A program made the position numbers and the translations under genes. The notes beneath the pieces were generated by a model. It searched no databases and was not told where the DNA came from. It was given only the letters and a program-made list of their open reading frames with translations. Positions 22,575 to 34,017 of a stretch of 64,000 nucleotides of DNA are shown piece by piece (positions within the stretch are counted from its first letter, which is position 1; each line of letters opens with the position of its first letter). The DNA is from an uncultured Elioraea sp. (GTDB lineage: Bacteria; Pseudomonadota; Alphaproteobacteria; Acetobacterales; Acetobacteraceae), in the NCBI GenBank assembly GCA_937928775.1, contig CALFVI010000007.1:1-64000 (forward strand), written 5' to 3'.

Positions 22575-23276
22575 TCAGATCATCTCCGCGGTGCGGGCGG
22601 GTTCGGTCGAGGCGAGGTCGGCGACGACCGTCTCGCCTGCAATCATCCGCTGTCCGACCGCAACGAGAGGGGCAGCATGCTCGGGCAGGTAGAGATCGAC
22701 CCGAGAGCCGAACCGGATGAGACCGATCCGCTCGCCCGCTCGCACGTCTTGGCCCTCACGCACCTCGCAGACGATGCGACGCGCGATCAGCCCGGCGATC
22801 TGCACGACCGCAAGATTGCGGCCGCAGGCCAGCTCAAGCAGGATGGCATTGCGCTCATTCTCCTCCGAGGCCTTGTCCAGTGCCGCGTTCAGGAACGCAC
22901 CCGGGTGGTGGGCGATGCGGCGGATTCGCCCCGCCGCCGGCGCACGGTTGATGTGCACGTCGAACACGGAGAGGAAGGTCGCCACCCGCGTCCGTGGCTC
23001 GGGGCCGAGACCGAGTTCGGCAGGAGGGACGGCGGGTGCGATCGACACCACGCGCCCGTCGGCAGGGGCGAGAATGAGTCCAGGCCGCTGCGGCACGGCG
23101 CGGTCGGGGTCGCGAAAGAAGACGGCGGAGAACGCGGCACCGGCAAGGCCAAGCCAGACGAAGCCGTGCCAGAGGAGGCCCAGCACGAGCCCCGCAAGGG
23201 CAGGGGCGACGATGAAAGGAAGCCCCGCGCGGTGCGGCCGGGCCAGCACCAGGGCGGCGGTGTCGAGAAGGCTCAT
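22575..23276 (-). CDS. psd: Phosphatidylserine decarboxylase
   Basis: RDPDRAVPQRPGLILAPADGRVV...; GSRVDLYLP processing site region. Confidence 0.93.
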   Translation of the reverse strand: MSLLDTAALVLARPHRAGLPFIVAPALAGLVLGLLWHGFVWLGLAGAAFSAVFFRDPDRAVPQRPGLILAPADGRVVSIAPAVPPAELGLGPEPRTRVATFLSVFDVHINRAPAAGRIRRIAHHPGAFLNAALDKASEENERNAILLELACGRNLAVVQIAGLIARRIVCEVREGQDVRAGERIGLIRFGSRVDLYLPEHAAPLVAVGQRMIAGETVVADLASTEPARTAEMI

Positions 23277-23390
23277 CTGTCCATGGTGTGTCGATTCGAT
23301 GACAGTGCTGACACGGATCGCCCGTGAAGGCGAGGGCCGTCCGTTCTGTTCAGCGAAGCTTTACCCTCCGGCGGCCATGCTCGGCACACC

Positions 23391-23861
23391 ATGACCGCGT
23401 CCGCCTGTCCGCCCTTCGCTCCCTCATCCCCCGTGGCGCTGAGCAGCCGCCCTCTCGGCCGCCTTGGTCCGTTTGAGGTCGGGCTTGATGGCTCACTCTC
23501 GCCCTCCGGCGCCTCGGGCCCCGTTCGCTTCGCCTTCGCCTGGCGCGGCCGCCGCGTGCAGGCCGAACTCGGGCCAGGGCGGCAGCTCCGTTTCGGCATC
23601 CGTGCCGTCCGGATCCCCTTCACGGCGGAGGAGGCGAGCAGACGACGATCGGCACTGAAGGCGGTGCTCGCGCTGCGCACCAGCGGCGAGGTGAACCTTG
23701 CGGCGGTTCTGTCACCGGCGCATGAACTCCGCCTCGAATGGCAGGAAACCCTAGAGGCGACGACGGCAACCCGTCTGGTCGCTGCTGCAACACGCTTCAT
23801 TCTGCTCGTACAGCCCTATCTCACCCTGCTCGAGGAGGAGGGCGCCGTCCCACCCGTCTGA
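23391..23861 (+). CDS. Hypothetical protein
   Basis: 156-aa ORF without recognised domain; frame fits surrounding gene layout. Confidence 0.5.
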   Translation: MTASACPPFAPSSPVALSSRPLGRLGPFEVGLDGSLSPSGASGPVRFAFAWRGRRVQAELGPGRQLRFGIRAVRIPFTAEEASRRRSALKAVLALRTSGEVNLAAVLSPAHELRLEWQETLEATTATRLVAAATRFILLVQPYLTLLEEEGAVPPV

Positions 23862-24102
23862 CCTGCTGCGCCGCCGGGTCGTCGCTGGCATCTGCGCCGC
23901 TGATGAGCTCATGAGGCGAACGACTCAGGGGCTGGCGCTGCAGTGGGCGCTAGGCGGATTCCTCGGGCAGGGCTGGATGCGGCACCGGGACGGCCGTTCC
24001 ATCTGGTCTCGCTGAGGCGACGTGCTGGCCGCTGAACGAGGCAGCGCGCCGCACACCTTAGGCGTTAGCCGGGCAACGAGTTCTGGCGCGCGGTCCCGCC
24101 CT

Positions 24103-25440
24103 TCAGCCCCCCTCATGCCGCGGCACGATAAACACCTGGCCTGGATAGATCAGGTTCGGATTGCGGATCTGGTCGCGGTTCGCTTCGTAGATGATCGTGT
24201 AGCGAATGCCGCGACCATAGGTCGCCCGCGCAATCCGCCACAGGCTTTGGCCCGGCTGCACCACCACCATACCCTCAAGCAGGCCTTCCGGCGGCATGGT
24301 CGCTCTCTGGAACTCCACTTCGGCCCGCGCCATCACCTTGCCGTCGGCGGCGAGCTGGTCGGCACGCAAAGCGGCGACCTTGCCCGGTTCGATCGGCACC
24401 GCCGACGGCGCCAGGCTCCAATGACCGGCCTCGTCCGCCCGCGTGTCGCCGAGATGGTTAGCGTCGAGGTAGAGGCGTACGGCCGCGCCTGGCGCGGCGC
24501 GGCCAGAGAAGCGGATGTCCCCGCCCTCGCCGTACTCCACTGCCTCCACGGTCACCGAACCTCTGCGGGTTGGCTGCAAAACGCCCGTGTCGTGCGCGGC
24601 GGGTACGGACGGCATGGGCGCGGCTTGGACCCGGCTCGACGTGTCGGGGGGCGTCGTGGGCAGCGAGGTCGCCTCGGCCCGTTCTGTGCCCGGCCGTGGA
24701 GACTGCGCCGCCGCCTTGGATGGCGAAGGCGCCGCCGCGGCCGAAGGCGTCGCAGCGTCGGCAGACGGCGCCTGCAGAACCCGCAATTCGCCGTGCGGCT
24801 CGCGCGGCGTGAGCAGGGCGATCGGCGGCGGCGGAGGCGTCTCGGCCGGCAGAGGACGGCCGGCGACGTCGCGATCCCGCTCAGGGACGACGATCACCAA
24901 GGTGGATGCGGATTCCAGTACGGTCCCGTCTGGGGCGCGGGCGACCAGGCTGAGTTCGCGCCCGCCCGGCGGCATCGGCCGGGCGGGAACGAAGACCCAC
25001 TCGCCGCGATCATCCGCCCGTGCGCGGCCGATCTCCTGGCCCCGGTCGAGGATCGTCACCTCGGCATGCGGCGCCGCCCGACCAGCCATCACCGCCTCAC
25101 CGCGCGCGCTGACGCGCACGATGTCGAACGACGGACGAGAAGGGGCAGGCGGCGATGGCGGCGTGGGAGGTATGGGGCCGGCTAGGGCCGATGATGCGGA
25201 CTCGGCCGGCGCCACGACAGGGGCGGCAGGACGCTCCGCCTGCATGCGCAGCGCCATCTCAGTCTGCGCAGTCGGACCCGGGGTCCGACCCGCCGGCCGA
25301 AGGTTACGGTCGCCAGCCAACCACCAAAGCCCACCGGCAATGGCGACCAGGCCGGCGAGACCGACCAAAACGGGTCGCATGGCCCGACCTCGCTGCGGCT
25401 GTTTCATCGCCCCAAGCATAGGTTTTAGGGGGCGTGACAT
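24103..25440 (-). CDS. LysM peptidoglycan-binding domain protein with Ala/Pro-rich linker
   Basis: C-terminal [49 protein letters not shown]-terminal TM. Confidence 0.88.
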   Translation of the reverse strand: MSRPLKPMLGAMKQPQRGRAMRPVLVGLAGLVAIAGGLWWLAGDRNLRPAGRTPGPTAQTEMALRMQAERPAAPVVAPAESASSALAGPIPPTPPSPPAPSRPSFDIVRVSARGEAVMAGRAAPHAEVTILDRGQEIGRARADDRGEWVFVPARPMPPGGRELSLVARAPDGTVLESASTLVIVVPERDRDVAGRPLPAETPPPPPIALLTPREPHGELRVLQAPSADAATPSAAAAPSPSKAAAQSPRPGTERAEATSLPTTPPDTSSRVQAAPMPSVPAAHDTGVLQPTRRGSVTVEAVEYGEGGDIRFSGRAAPGAAVRLYLDANHLGDTRADEAGHWSLAPSAVPIEPGKVAALRADQLAADGKVMARAEVEFQRATMPPEGLLEGMVVVQPGQSLWRIARATYGRGIRYTIIYEANRDQIRNPNLIYPGQVFIVPRHEGG

Positions 25441-25683
25441 CGTCCTGCAATGCGAGGCGCGTTCACCGTCGCGCGGGCGGCTGTGGTGCCCAAGCCGGCC
25501 GCGGACGACGCGGCGAGGGTCGCGCGACCGACCAGAGCAGAGCAGACGAAAGGGGCGGCAGACGCGAGCGTGCCGAATGCGCGGGCGTGCCGTCTCATGC
25601 AGCCCCTCGCGGAGGCGTGCGCTCACGCCGGGAGGGCGAGATCGGTATGGTCGGAACGGATCAACCGGGAACGGATGTGACTG

Positions 25684-26361
25684 ATGCGCGGCGAGGCGGA
25701 TGCGATGGCCGAACGGACAGTGTGGGATCTGCCGACCAGGCTGTTCCACTGGGCGCTCGTGCTGTGCCTCGTGGCGTCCTTCCTCACGGTCAAGCTACAC
25801 GAGATGCGCCTTCACGCCTGGTTTGGCTATACGTCTCTCACGCTCGTGTTGTTTCGCCTGGTGTGGGGACTTGTCGGCAGCGAGAGCGCTCGCTTCGTTC
25901 GCTTTCTGCGCGGTCCCGCCGCGGTGGCCAACCACCTCCGCGGCCTCTTCCGCCGCGACCCCGACCGCGAGATCACCCACAACGCGCTGGGTGGTTGGGC
26001 GGTGGTTGCCCTCCTTTTGCTCGTCCTGGCGCAAGGAACGACGGGGCTGTTCGCCAACGACGACATCGTCTTTCGTGGCCCCCTTTTCCCGCTCGTCGGC
26101 AAGGCCTGGTCAGACCGTTTCACCACGTGGCACTACCGGATTTCGGATGCATTGCTCATCATGGTTGCTGTGCATGTTGCAGCGGTGCTTGCGTACCGCA
26201 TCCTGTTCGGGCGCGATCTGATCACGCCGATGCTGACCGGCCGCAAACGCCTGCCTGGTGCTGTCGCTTCCCCACGCCTCGCCTCGCCCTGGCTTGCTTT
26301 CGCCATCTTCGCGGTGGCGGCCGGGACGGTGTGGGCAGTGGTAACCCGGCAGCTGTTCTGA
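25684..26361 (+). CDS. Cytochrome b561-type membrane protein (cytochrome b/b6 domain)
   Basis: [14 protein letters not shown]...[18 protein letters not shown]...RFVRF; paired with cytochrome c'. Confidence 0.88.
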   Translation: MRGEADAMAERTVWDLPTRLFHWALVLCLVASFLTVKLHEMRLHAWFGYTSLTLVLFRLVWGLVGSESARFVRFLRGPAAVANHLRGLFRRDPDREITHNALGGWAVVALLLLVLAQGTTGLFANDDIVFRGPLFPLVGKAWSDRFTTWHYRISDALLIMVAVHVAAVLAYRILFGRDLITPMLTGRKRLPGAVASPRLASPWLAFAIFAVAAGTVWAVVTRQLF

Positions 26362-26366
26362 GTGCG

Positions 26367-26807
26367 TCAGCGCTGCGGTGCGCGATAAGGGCGGTGGCAG
26401 GCGCCGCAGGCCTGGCCGGTCGCCTCGAAAGCCTGGGCGAGCGCCTTCTGGTCGGTCCCCTGCGCTGCGGCGACCAGCGCTTCAGCGCGTTGCGTGAAGG
26501 CGTCAGCCACGCGTTCGAACCCTGCACGGTCGGTCCAGACCGTCGGCAGGGCGCGGCTGCCTTGCCCATCGCTGCCAGGCGGGAAGAGTGTCTTGATCTT
26601 CGGCGCATGCTCGGCGATGGCGCGGGCGTGCGGCAAAGCCTCGCTATTAGGGTCGCCCATCTGCACAATGGTCTGGATCGCCTCCATCTTGTCGCGAAGC
26701 AGTCGGAAGCCTGCCTGGCGGTCGGCGATGACGTTGGTTTGCGCCAACGCGAGAGCCGGCGGCAGGGCGAGGACAAGTGCGAGGACAGTGGCGCGCAAGA
26801 CCGTCAT
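26367..26807 (-). CDS. Cytochrome c' / c556 family
   Basis: Signal peptide and C-terminal CGACH haem site typical of cytochrome c'. Confidence 0.88.
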   Translation of the reverse strand: MTVLRATVLALVLALPPALALAQTNVIADRQAGFRLLRDKMEAIQTIVQMGDPNSEALPHARAIAEHAPKIKTLFPPGSDGQGSRALPTVWTDRAGFERVADAFTQRAEALVAAAQGTDQKALAQAFEATGQACGACHRPYRAPQR

Positions 26808-26973
26808 CGGTGTCGTGCTTCCCGTTGCAGTGCACCGGCCGAGGGCGCCGGCGCGTTGGAGACTGCCAAAGAGCAGGGCGGGCAAACCGCTCACAATCCT
26901 GTGCGCAGCCGACTGGGCAGCGGGTGACAGGGGCGTATGGCCGCGTTAGTGCCGCCTTCATCGCGTTCGGGGC

Positions 26974-27675
26974 ATGGAGATCCGCATGCAGTTTGCCCGC
27001 TTGCGTGCCATCGCCGTCTTTTGCGGCTCCCGTCTCGGCAGGGATCCGCGCTTCAGCGCGGCGGCCGATCGGCTCGGGCGTCGGTTCGGCGAGGCGGGCA
27101 TCCGCCTGGTGTACGGCGGGGGGCGAATCGGGCTGATGGGGCGGATTGCCGATGCCTGCCTTGCTGCCGGCGGACAGGTCACAGGCGTCATCCCCCGCTT
27201 CCTCGCGGAACGCGAGGTAGCGCACGAAGGCATTGCCGACATGCGCATGGTGGAGGCGCAGCGAATCCGTACCAACGGCCGCCCTTCCGGCGCAGCTGGT
27301 CAGGCGGCGAAAGGCGGCTGCGTCACGCCGCGCGAGGAGATGGAACTCGAGATCAACGCGATGCACATCCGCAAGGCCTGGATGGCGGCGGAGGCGGATG
27401 CCTTCGTGATGCTGCCCGGCGGCTTGGGCACGCTCGACGAGACGATCGAGATCTTGACGTGGCGCCAGCTCGGCTTGCACGAGAAGCCGATTGTGCTGTG
27501 CGACATCGCGGGCAGTGCGCGGCCCCTTGTCGCCGCCATCGATGCCGCGATCGAGGCCGGTTTCGCAGAGCCCTCCGCGCGTAGCTTATTCGCCGTCGCC
27601 GACGGACCGGATGCCGTGTTGCCGCTGCTTGCGAGCCTCACTTCCCCCTCGCACGCTCCCGCTACGGCGAGCTGA
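26974..27675 (+). CDS. LOG family protein (TIGR00730 Rossmann fold)
   Basis: VFCGSRLG, MLPGGLGTLDETIE motif (PGGxGTxxE). Confidence 0.88.
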   Translation: MEIRMQFARLRAIAVFCGSRLGRDPRFSAAADRLGRRFGEAGIRLVYGGGRIGLMGRIADACLAAGGQVTGVIPRFLAEREVAHEGIADMRMVEAQRIRTNGRPSGAAGQAAKGGCVTPREEMELEINAMHIRKAWMAAEADAFVMLPGGLGTLDETIEILTWRQLGLHEKPIVLCDIAGSARPLVAAIDAAIEAGFAEPSARSLFAVADGPDAVLPLLASLTSPSHAPATAS

Positions 27676-27733
27676 GGCGGCGTCTTGCCGGCTGATCGGC
27701 ACAGGCCTATACGCAAGCGAGGCGTCTGGCAGT

Positions 27734-27810
27734 CGGAGCGTAGCTCAGCCTGGTAGAGCACTGTGTTCGGGACGCAGGGGCCGGAGGTTCGAATCCTCTC
27801 GCTCCGACCA
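27734..27810 (+). tRNA. tRNA-Pro (anticodon CGG), CCA encoded
   Basis: Cloverleaf folded by hand: acceptor CGGAGCG/CGCTCCG, anticodon loop TTCGGGA, T loop TTCGAAT. Confidence 0.95.
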
Positions 27811-27909
27811 GCCGGACGCCCCTCTCTTAACCCTGCTCAGACCAGAGGTCGCATTCCGCGCTGACCTAGGCGCGGCTAAGGTGCCAACGAGCACGCGGAG
27901 GCAGGGCGA

Positions 27910-29307
27910 ATGTCGCAACCGGACTACGACGTCATCGTGATCGGGGCTGGGCCGGGGGGCTATGTCTGCGCCATCCGCTGTGCCCAGGCTGGGTTGCGTG
28001 TCGCTTGCGTCGAAAAGCGCCACACCCTAGGCGGCACCTGCCTGAACATCGGCTGCATTCCCTCCAAGGCTCTGCTGACGAGTTCCGAGAAGTATGCCGA
28101 GGCCCAAGCCCACCTCGAAGACCATGGGGTGGTGATCGGCGGCGAGATCGGGCTCGATTTGCACCGGATGCTGGCGCGCAAGGACCAGGTGGTCGCCGCC
28201 AACGTCCAGGGCATCGAGTTCCTGTTTCGCAAAAACAAGGTAACCCGGCTCGAGGGCGAGGGGCGGATCGAAGCGCCCGGCCGGGTAGCGGTGAACGGCA
28301 CTGTGCACACCGCACGGCACATCGTGATCGCCACCGGCTCCGAGAGCACGCCTCTGCCGGGGGTCGAGGTGGATGAGCGGATGATCGTCTCCTCCACCGG
28401 CGCGCTCGGGCTCGAGCGAGTTCCCGCGCACCTTGCCGTCATCGGCGGCGGCTATATCGGGCTCGAGCTCGGGTCTGTTTGGCGCCGCTTGGGTGCCAAG
28501 GTGACGGTGATCGAGGTTCTCGATCGCATCCTGCCGACGATGGACGGCGAGGTGGCGAAGACCTTCCAGAAGATCCTGACCAAGCAAGGGATCTCTTTTC
28601 GCCTCAGCACCAAGGTGGTCGGAGCGCGGAAGGGGAATGACAGGGTAACGCTCGAGCTCGAGCCAGTCGACGGTGGGCAGGCGGAGGAGCTGCAGGCCGA
28701 CGTCGTGCTGGTCGCGATCGGCCGCCGTCCATATACCGCGGGTCTCGGCCTCGACGAGGTTGGGGTCGCGCGCGACGAGCGCGGCCGCATTCGCACGACG
28801 GACGGCTATGCCACCTCAGTTCCCGGCATCTGGGCGATCGGTGACGTCATCGCCGGCCCGATGCTCGCCCACAAGGCGGAGGAGGAGGGAATGGCGCTAG
28901 CCGATCGGCTCGCCGGGCGGCACGGACACGTCAACTATGAGGCGATCCCCGGCGTGGTGTACACGGCACCCGAGGTTGCCGCCGTCGGGGCGACCGAGGA
29001 GGAGCTGAAAGCACGGGGTGTGGCATTTCGGGTCGGCAAGTTTCCCTTCAGCGCTAACGGGCGCGCCCGTGCCATGGGCGAGACGGAGGGTTTCGTAAAG
29101 ATTCTTGCCGATGCGGCGACCGACCGCATTCTCGGCGCGCATATCATCGGGCCGCAGGCGGGCACCTTGATTGCGGAACTGGCGCTGGCGGTGGAGTTCG
29201 GCGCTTCGGCCGAGGACGTGGCGCTCACCTCGCACGCGCACCCTTCGCTGAACGAGGCAGTGAAGGAAGCGGCCCTCGCGGTGTCCGGCAAGCCGCTGCA
29301 CCTGTGA
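27910..29307 (+). CDS. lpdA: Dihydrolipoyl dehydrogenase
   Basis: GGTCLNIGCIPSKALL redox motif; HAHPSLNEAVKEAA. Confidence 0.97.
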   Translation: MSQPDYDVIVIGAGPGGYVCAIRCAQAGLRVACVEKRHTLGGTCLNIGCIPSKALLTSSEKYAEAQAHLEDHGVVIGGEIGLDLHRMLARKDQVVAANVQGIEFLFRKNKVTRLEGEGRIEAPGRVAVNGTVHTARHIVIATGSESTPLPGVEVDERMIVSSTGALGLERVPAHLAVIGGGYIGLELGSVWRRLGAKVTVIEVLDRILPTMDGEVAKTFQKILTKQGISFRLSTKVVGARKGNDRVTLELEPVDGGQAEELQADVVLVAIGRRPYTAGLGLDEVGVARDERGRIRTTDGYATSVPGIWAIGDVIAGPMLAHKAEEEGMALADRLAGRHGHVNYEAIPGVVYTAPEVAAVGATEEELKARGVAFRVGKFPFSANGRARAMGETEGFVKILADAATDRILGAHIIGPQAGTLIAELALAVEFGASAEDVALTSHAHPSLNEAVKEAALAVSGKPLHL

Positions 29308-29418
29308 GCTGCACCTGTGATGTGAGAGGGGGGCGGCGGGCCCGGCCGAGGGGGCCGGCCGTCGGCGACGAAACCGCGTGATGCGTCAGGCGCTTTTGCG
29401 CTATCCTTCGCGCACCGC

Positions 29419-31863
29419 ATGAACACGCAAGACGCCACCCGCCCGTCCCGCCTCGTCCCCCCCGCGGTCGTCGAACTGCTCCGGCGGCGCGCGGCGGACC
29501 TTGCCGGGGTGTCTTCCGCTCTGGTTGGAATTACGCTGGCGGCAGCGCTCGCCACCTACGACCCGGCGGACCCCTCCCTCAACACTGCGACCGTCGCTCC
29601 AGTGTCCAATCTCGCCGGGCCAGCGGGCGCCATTCTCGCCGATCTTGCCCTGCAGGGCTTCGGGCTCGCTGCCTGGCTCGTTGTTGCGACACCTCTGGGG
29701 TGGGGCTTTGCGTGGATCGCGCGCGGGGCAGTGGGCGCGCCTCTTGTTCGCCTCGCCTGTCTTTTGGTCGCCCTGCCTCTGCTTGCTGCGACCCTTGCCT
29801 TGCTTCCGATCGGGAGCGGCGAGATGACACCAGCTGGTGTGGGCGGTGTGGCGGGCATCGTCGTTGCCGACCGCGTGCTCGCTGCGGGCGAGGCGGTGTT
29901 TGGCCTGCTCGGCCGCGCGTTTGCAGGTTTTGGCCTCTTTGGCTTTGCTGCCCTGTTCGCCGCGGTGGCGATCGGGCTGACGCCAGGCGAATGGCTCCGT
30001 GCCATGCGCGCGACAGTACGAGGGGCCATCGCCGCTGCACGTGTGGTCGGTCATGTGGCGCTTCGCCTTGGCAAAGGCTTCGCGCGTGCGAGGGAGGCGA
30101 TGGCAGTCCGCCGCGCCCGCCGTCGCGTTGAGCCGCGCATCGTGCCACCTGAGCCCGATCCGCCGACCCCGGGCGAGGAGCAGGGCGTGCCGGCAGGGTC
30201 GACGCAGCAGGCCGCGCCGGTGTCCAGTAGCGCCGCGCCTGCAGCCGCGTCACGCCCGGCGCGCCGGGTGGAAGCGCCTGCCGAGCCGAGGCGCAACCCC
30301 TCCGCTGGCCAGGGGTCGCTGCCGCTCGCCGGCGGTTGGGTGCCACCTCCGCTTGCCTTGCTCGCTGCCCCGCCGGCCAATCGCCCGGGCCGGCCTTCGG
30401 CTGAGGCGCGGGAGGCCAACGCCCGGCTGCTGGAAGGCGTGCTGGCCGATTTCGGTGTGCAGGGGCGCATCGTCGCCATCCGCCCCGGCCCCGTGGTCAC
30501 GCTGTATGAGCTCGAACCCGCACCGGGTACGAAGTCGAGCCGCGTCATCGGGCTTGCCGACGACATCGCGCGGTCGATGAGCGCGCTTTCGGTGCGCGTG
30601 GCGGTGGTGCCGGGGCGGAACGCGATCGGCATCGAACTGCCCAATGCGCGGCGCGAGACCGTCTGGCTCTCTGAACTTCTTGGCTCGGAGGAGTGGGCCC
30701 GCTCCAAGGGCAGGCTTGATCTCGCGCTGGGGAAGGACATCGGCGGTGCTCCCGTCATCGTCGATCTCGCCGCCATGCCGCACCTCCTGATCGCTGGCAC
30801 CACAGGGTCGGGCAAGTCGGTCGCCATCAACACCATGATCCTCTCGATCCTGATGCGGCACCCGCCCGAGGAGTGCCGGTTCATCATGATCGACCCCAAG
30901 ATGCTCGAGCTATCCGTCTACGACCGCATCCCGCACCTGCTTGCCCCGGTGGTGACGGAGCCGGCGAAGGCGGTGGGCGCGCTGAAATGGGCGGTGCGCG
31001 AAATGGAGAGGCGCTATCGCCTGATGAGCCAGCTCGGCGTGCGCAACATCGCGGGCTACAACGCTCGCATCTCGGAAGCGAGGGCGAAGGGCGAGACTTT
31101 GACCCGCCGGGTGCAGACCGGCTATGACCCGGAGACCGGCCGCCCCACCTTCGAGGAGCAGCCGGTCGGCGGCGACAAGCTGCCCTTCATCGTCGTCGTG
31201 GTCGACGAGATGGCGGATCTGATGATCGTCGCCGGCAAGGAGATCGAGGCCGCGGTGCAGAGGCTCGCGCAGATGGCGCGCGCGGCAGGCATTCACATAA
31301 TCATGGCGACGCAACGGCCGTCGGTCGACGTCATCACCGGGGTGATCAAGGCGAACTTCCCCACGCGAATCTCATTCCGGGTGGTGAGCAAGGTCGATTC
31401 CCGCACCATCCTCGGCGAGCAGGGCGCGGAGCAGCTGCTGGGCCAGGGCGACATGCTCTACATGGCGGGGGGAGATCGCATCCTCCGCGTCCATGGCCCC
31501 TTTGTCTCCGATCGCGAGGTGGAGAGCGTGGTCGAGCATCTGCGCAGCCTAGGCGAGCCGGATTATCTCGACGACGTGACGGAAACCGACGGGGCGGTCG
31601 CTCAGGCTGGCGGTGAGGCGCCTCTGCCCGGCTTCGGCGCGGTCTCGGGCGAGGAGAGCGACGAGGCGAGCCTCTACGACCAGGCGGTCGCTCTCGTCTT
31701 GCGCGAGGGCAAGGCTTCCACCTCCTTCGTGCAGCGCCACCTGCAGATCGGCTACAACCGCGCGGCGCGCCTGATCGAGCGGATGGAGAAGGAAGGCGTG
31801 GTCGGCCCGCCGAACCATGTGGGAAAACGCGAGATCCTGCTCCGCCGGCCTGAGGAGGACTGA
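29419..31863 (+). CDS. ftsK: DNA translocase FtsK
   Basis: N-terminal TMs, [16 protein letters not shown]-terminal gamma winged helix. Confidence 0.97.
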   Translation: MNTQDATRPSRLVPPAVVELLRRRAADLAGVSSALVGITLAAALATYDPADPSLNTATVAPVSNLAGPAGAILADLALQGFGLAAWLVVATPLGWGFAWIARGAVGAPLVRLACLLVALPLLAATLALLPIGSGEMTPAGVGGVAGIVVADRVLAAGEAVFGLLGRAFAGFGLFGFAALFAAVAIGLTPGEWLRAMRATVRGAIAAARVVGHVALRLGKGFARAREAMAVRRARRRVEPRIVPPEPDPPTPGEEQGVPAGSTQQAAPVSSSAAPAAASRPARRVEAPAEPRRNPSAGQGSLPLAGGWVPPPLALLAAPPANRPGRPSAEAREANARLLEGVLADFGVQGRIVAIRPGPVVTLYELEPAPGTKSSRVIGLADDIARSMSALSVRVAVVPGRNAIGIELPNARRETVWLSELLGSEEWARSKGRLDLALGKDIGGAPVIVDLAAMPHLLIAGTTGSGKSVAINTMILSILMRHPPEECRFIMIDPKMLELSVYDRIPHLLAPVVTEPAKAVGALKWAVREMERRYRLMSQLGVRNIAGYNARISEARAKGETLTRRVQTGYDPETGRPTFEEQPVGGDKLPFIVVVVDEMADLMIVAGKEIEAAVQRLAQMARAAGIHIIMATQRPSVDVITGVIKANFPTRISFRVVSKVDSRTILGEQGAEQLLGQGDMLYMAGGDRILRVHGPFVSDREVESVVEHLRSLGEPDYLDDVTETDGAVAQAGGEAPLPGFGAVSGEESDEASLYDQAVALVLREGKASTSFVQRHLQIGYNRAARLIERMEKEGVVGPPNHVGKREILLRRPEED

Positions 31864-31921
31864 ACGCGCCCATACCGCGCGGGGCTTGGGCGATGCCCGT
31901 TCCGCACCATCTCCCTTGGCG

Positions 31922-33082
31922 ATGGCCGACCGCGCGCCAACACTCTCGTTCGACCTCGTCGACCGCATCGCCGAAGTCGCAGCCGCCGACTGGGACGCCT
32001 GCGCCGGCGACGACAACCCCTTCGTCAGCCACGCCTTCCTCGCCTGCCTCGAGGAGTCTGGATCGGCCTCGCCGCGCACCGGCTGGCTGCCGCGCCATCT
32101 CCTGCTGCGCGACGCGCAAGGGCAGGTGGTCGCGGTTGCTCCGCTCTATGCGAAGTCGCACTCCTGGGGGGAGTACGTGTTCGACCACGCGTGGGCGGAC
32201 GCCCTTGAACGGGCGGGAGGGCGCTACTATCCGAAACTTCAGGTTGCGGTTCCATTCAGCCCCGTGCCCGGGCCTCGGCTTCTTGTTCGCGACGCCTCGC
32301 TTCGGCCTGCCGTCGCGACTGCGCTTGCGCGTGTCTGTGATGACCTGCGGCTTTCTTCCGTCCACGTCACGTTCTGTACGGGCGACGAACAGAACGTGCT
32401 GGAGGCGGCGGGCTTTCTGCCGCGGCTTGGGCTCCAATTCCATTGGCGCAACGATGGCTATGCTACGTTCGAACACTTCCTTGCCCGTCTGACTTCGCGC
32501 AAGCGCAAGCAGGTCAGGAAGGAGCGTGAGCGCGCGTGCTGGGGCCTGCGCATCCGCCCTTTGCGCGGGCGCGAGATTACCGCCCGGCACTGGGATGCCT
32601 TCCACACCTTCTACCTTGCCACGGTCGACAAGCGCTGGGGCCACGCCTACCTCACGCGTCGCTTCTGGCCGATGCTCGGGGAATGCTTGGGCGATTGCGT
32701 CGTGCTGATGTGGGCGGAGGAAGAGGACGGCACGCCGGTGGCGGGGGCGCTCAACCTGCTCGGACGCGATGCCTTGTTCGGGCGGAACTGGGGCGCGGCG
32801 CGCGAGGTGCCCTTTCTCCATTTCGAGCTCTGCTACTACCAGGCGATCGAATTCGCGATCGCGCATGGCTTGGCCCGGGTCGAGGCCGGTGCGCAAGGCG
32901 AGCACAAGGTAAGCCGCGGCTACCTGCCGGTGCCGACCTTCTCTGCGCATTGGATCGCGCATGAGGGGCTGCGCGACGCGGTGGCCCGCTTCCTCGCCCG
33001 CGAACGCCCGGCGGTGCGCGCGACGATCACGCGCATTGCCCAGGAACAGAGCCCGTTCCGCGAGGAGAGCGGTCAGGGTTGA
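31922..33082 (+). CDS. GNAT family N-acetyltransferase (COG3146 type)
   Basis: NPFVSHAFLACLEESG...; EAGAQGEHKVSRGYLPVPTFSAHW. Confidence 0.85.
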   Translation: MADRAPTLSFDLVDRIAEVAAADWDACAGDDNPFVSHAFLACLEESGSASPRTGWLPRHLLLRDAQGQVVAVAPLYAKSHSWGEYVFDHAWADALERAGGRYYPKLQVAVPFSPVPGPRLLVRDASLRPAVATALARVCDDLRLSSVHVTFCTGDEQNVLEAAGFLPRLGLQFHWRNDGYATFEHFLARLTSRKRKQVRKERERACWGLRIRPLRGREITARHWDAFHTFYLATVDKRWGHAYLTRRFWPMLGECLGDCVVLMWAEEEDGTPVAGALNLLGRDALFGRNWGAAREVPFLHFELCYYQAIEFAIAHGLARVEAGAQGEHKVSRGYLPVPTFSAHWIAHEGLRDAVARFLARERPAVRATITRIAQEQSPFREESGQG

Positions 33083-33115
33083 ACCGCCGCGCGCGCGGGG
33101 CGAGGCTCGCCGCCG

Positions 33116-33997
33116 ATGCTTGCCGCCTATGCGATGCTCGCCTCGTCGATGGCGCTCGTCGGCGCGAATGTGCCGGTGGCGAAACTCCTCGCCGAGGCTC
33201 TGCCAATCCCGCTGATCGCCTGCCTCCGTTGCCTGCTCGCCACCCTCGTGCTTTGGCCGCTGATGCGGCTGGTCGATCGGCCCGCCTTGATGCCGTCGCG
33301 GGCCCTCCTCGGCAACCTGTTCTGGCAGGCGGCGTTCGGCACCGCTCTCTACAACGCCGGGCTGTTGGCTGGGCTTCGTTTCACCTCGGCGCTCGAAGGC
33401 GGGCTTGTGCTCGCCACCCTGCCTGCGGTGGTGGCGATCGGGTCTGCGCTGTGGCTTGGCGAGCGGCTCAGCGCTCGTGGCTGGGCCGCGGCCGGCCTTG
33501 CGGCGATTGGCATAGCGGCCATCAACGCCGTGCGTGCGGGCGTAGAGGGTGAAGGCTCGCTGCTGGGCAACGCCCTCGTCTTCGCGGGTGTGGTTGGAGA
33601 GGCGGTCTACGTGCTGCTGGCCAAGCGGATCGCCGGGCGTGTTCGCGTGCTGACGGCGTCGTTCTGGATGCAGCTCTTTTCGGTTCTGCAATTGATGCCC
33701 TTCGCCGTGGCCTCTCTCCCCCGGCTCGCGGAAGATGGCTTGCGAGGGGACATCGTCGTGCTGCTCGTCCTCCACAGCCTGACTGCAAGTGTACTCTGCC
33801 TCCTCCTCTGGTACGGGGGCTTGCGTCGCGCACCCGCCTCCGTCGCCGGTGTGTTCACTGCCTTCCTGCCTGCCACAGCGGCGGTGGTCGGCGTGTTGGT
33901 TCTCGGCGAGCGGTTCACGCTCGCGCATGGCGCGGGGCTTGCCCTCATGCTCGGCTCGATCCTGCTCGCCACCTGGCCGTCGCGAGGGGCGGGGTGA
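33116..33997 (+). CDS. DMT/EamA family transporter
   Basis: 10-TM duplicated EamA pattern. Confidence 0.88.
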   Translation: MLAAYAMLASSMALVGANVPVAKLLAEALPIPLIACLRCLLATLVLWPLMRLVDRPALMPSRALLGNLFWQAAFGTALYNAGLLAGLRFTSALEGGLVLATLPAVVAIGSALWLGERLSARGWAAAGLAAIGIAAINAVRAGVEGEGSLLGNALVFAGVVGEAVYVLLAKRIAGRVRVLTASFWMQLFSVLQLMPFAVASLPRLAEDGLRGDIVVLLVLHSLTASVLCLLLWYGGLRRAPASVAGVFTAFLPATAAVVGVLVLGERFTLAHGAGLALMLGSILLATWPSRGAG

Positions 33998-34017
33998 GAG
34001 CCTAGTTCGCCTGCACG

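Noticed and set aside
27734-27810. tRNA-Pro as an integration site for a genomic island
   Set aside because: No integrase and no duplicated tRNA 3' end were seen nearby; flanking genes look core.
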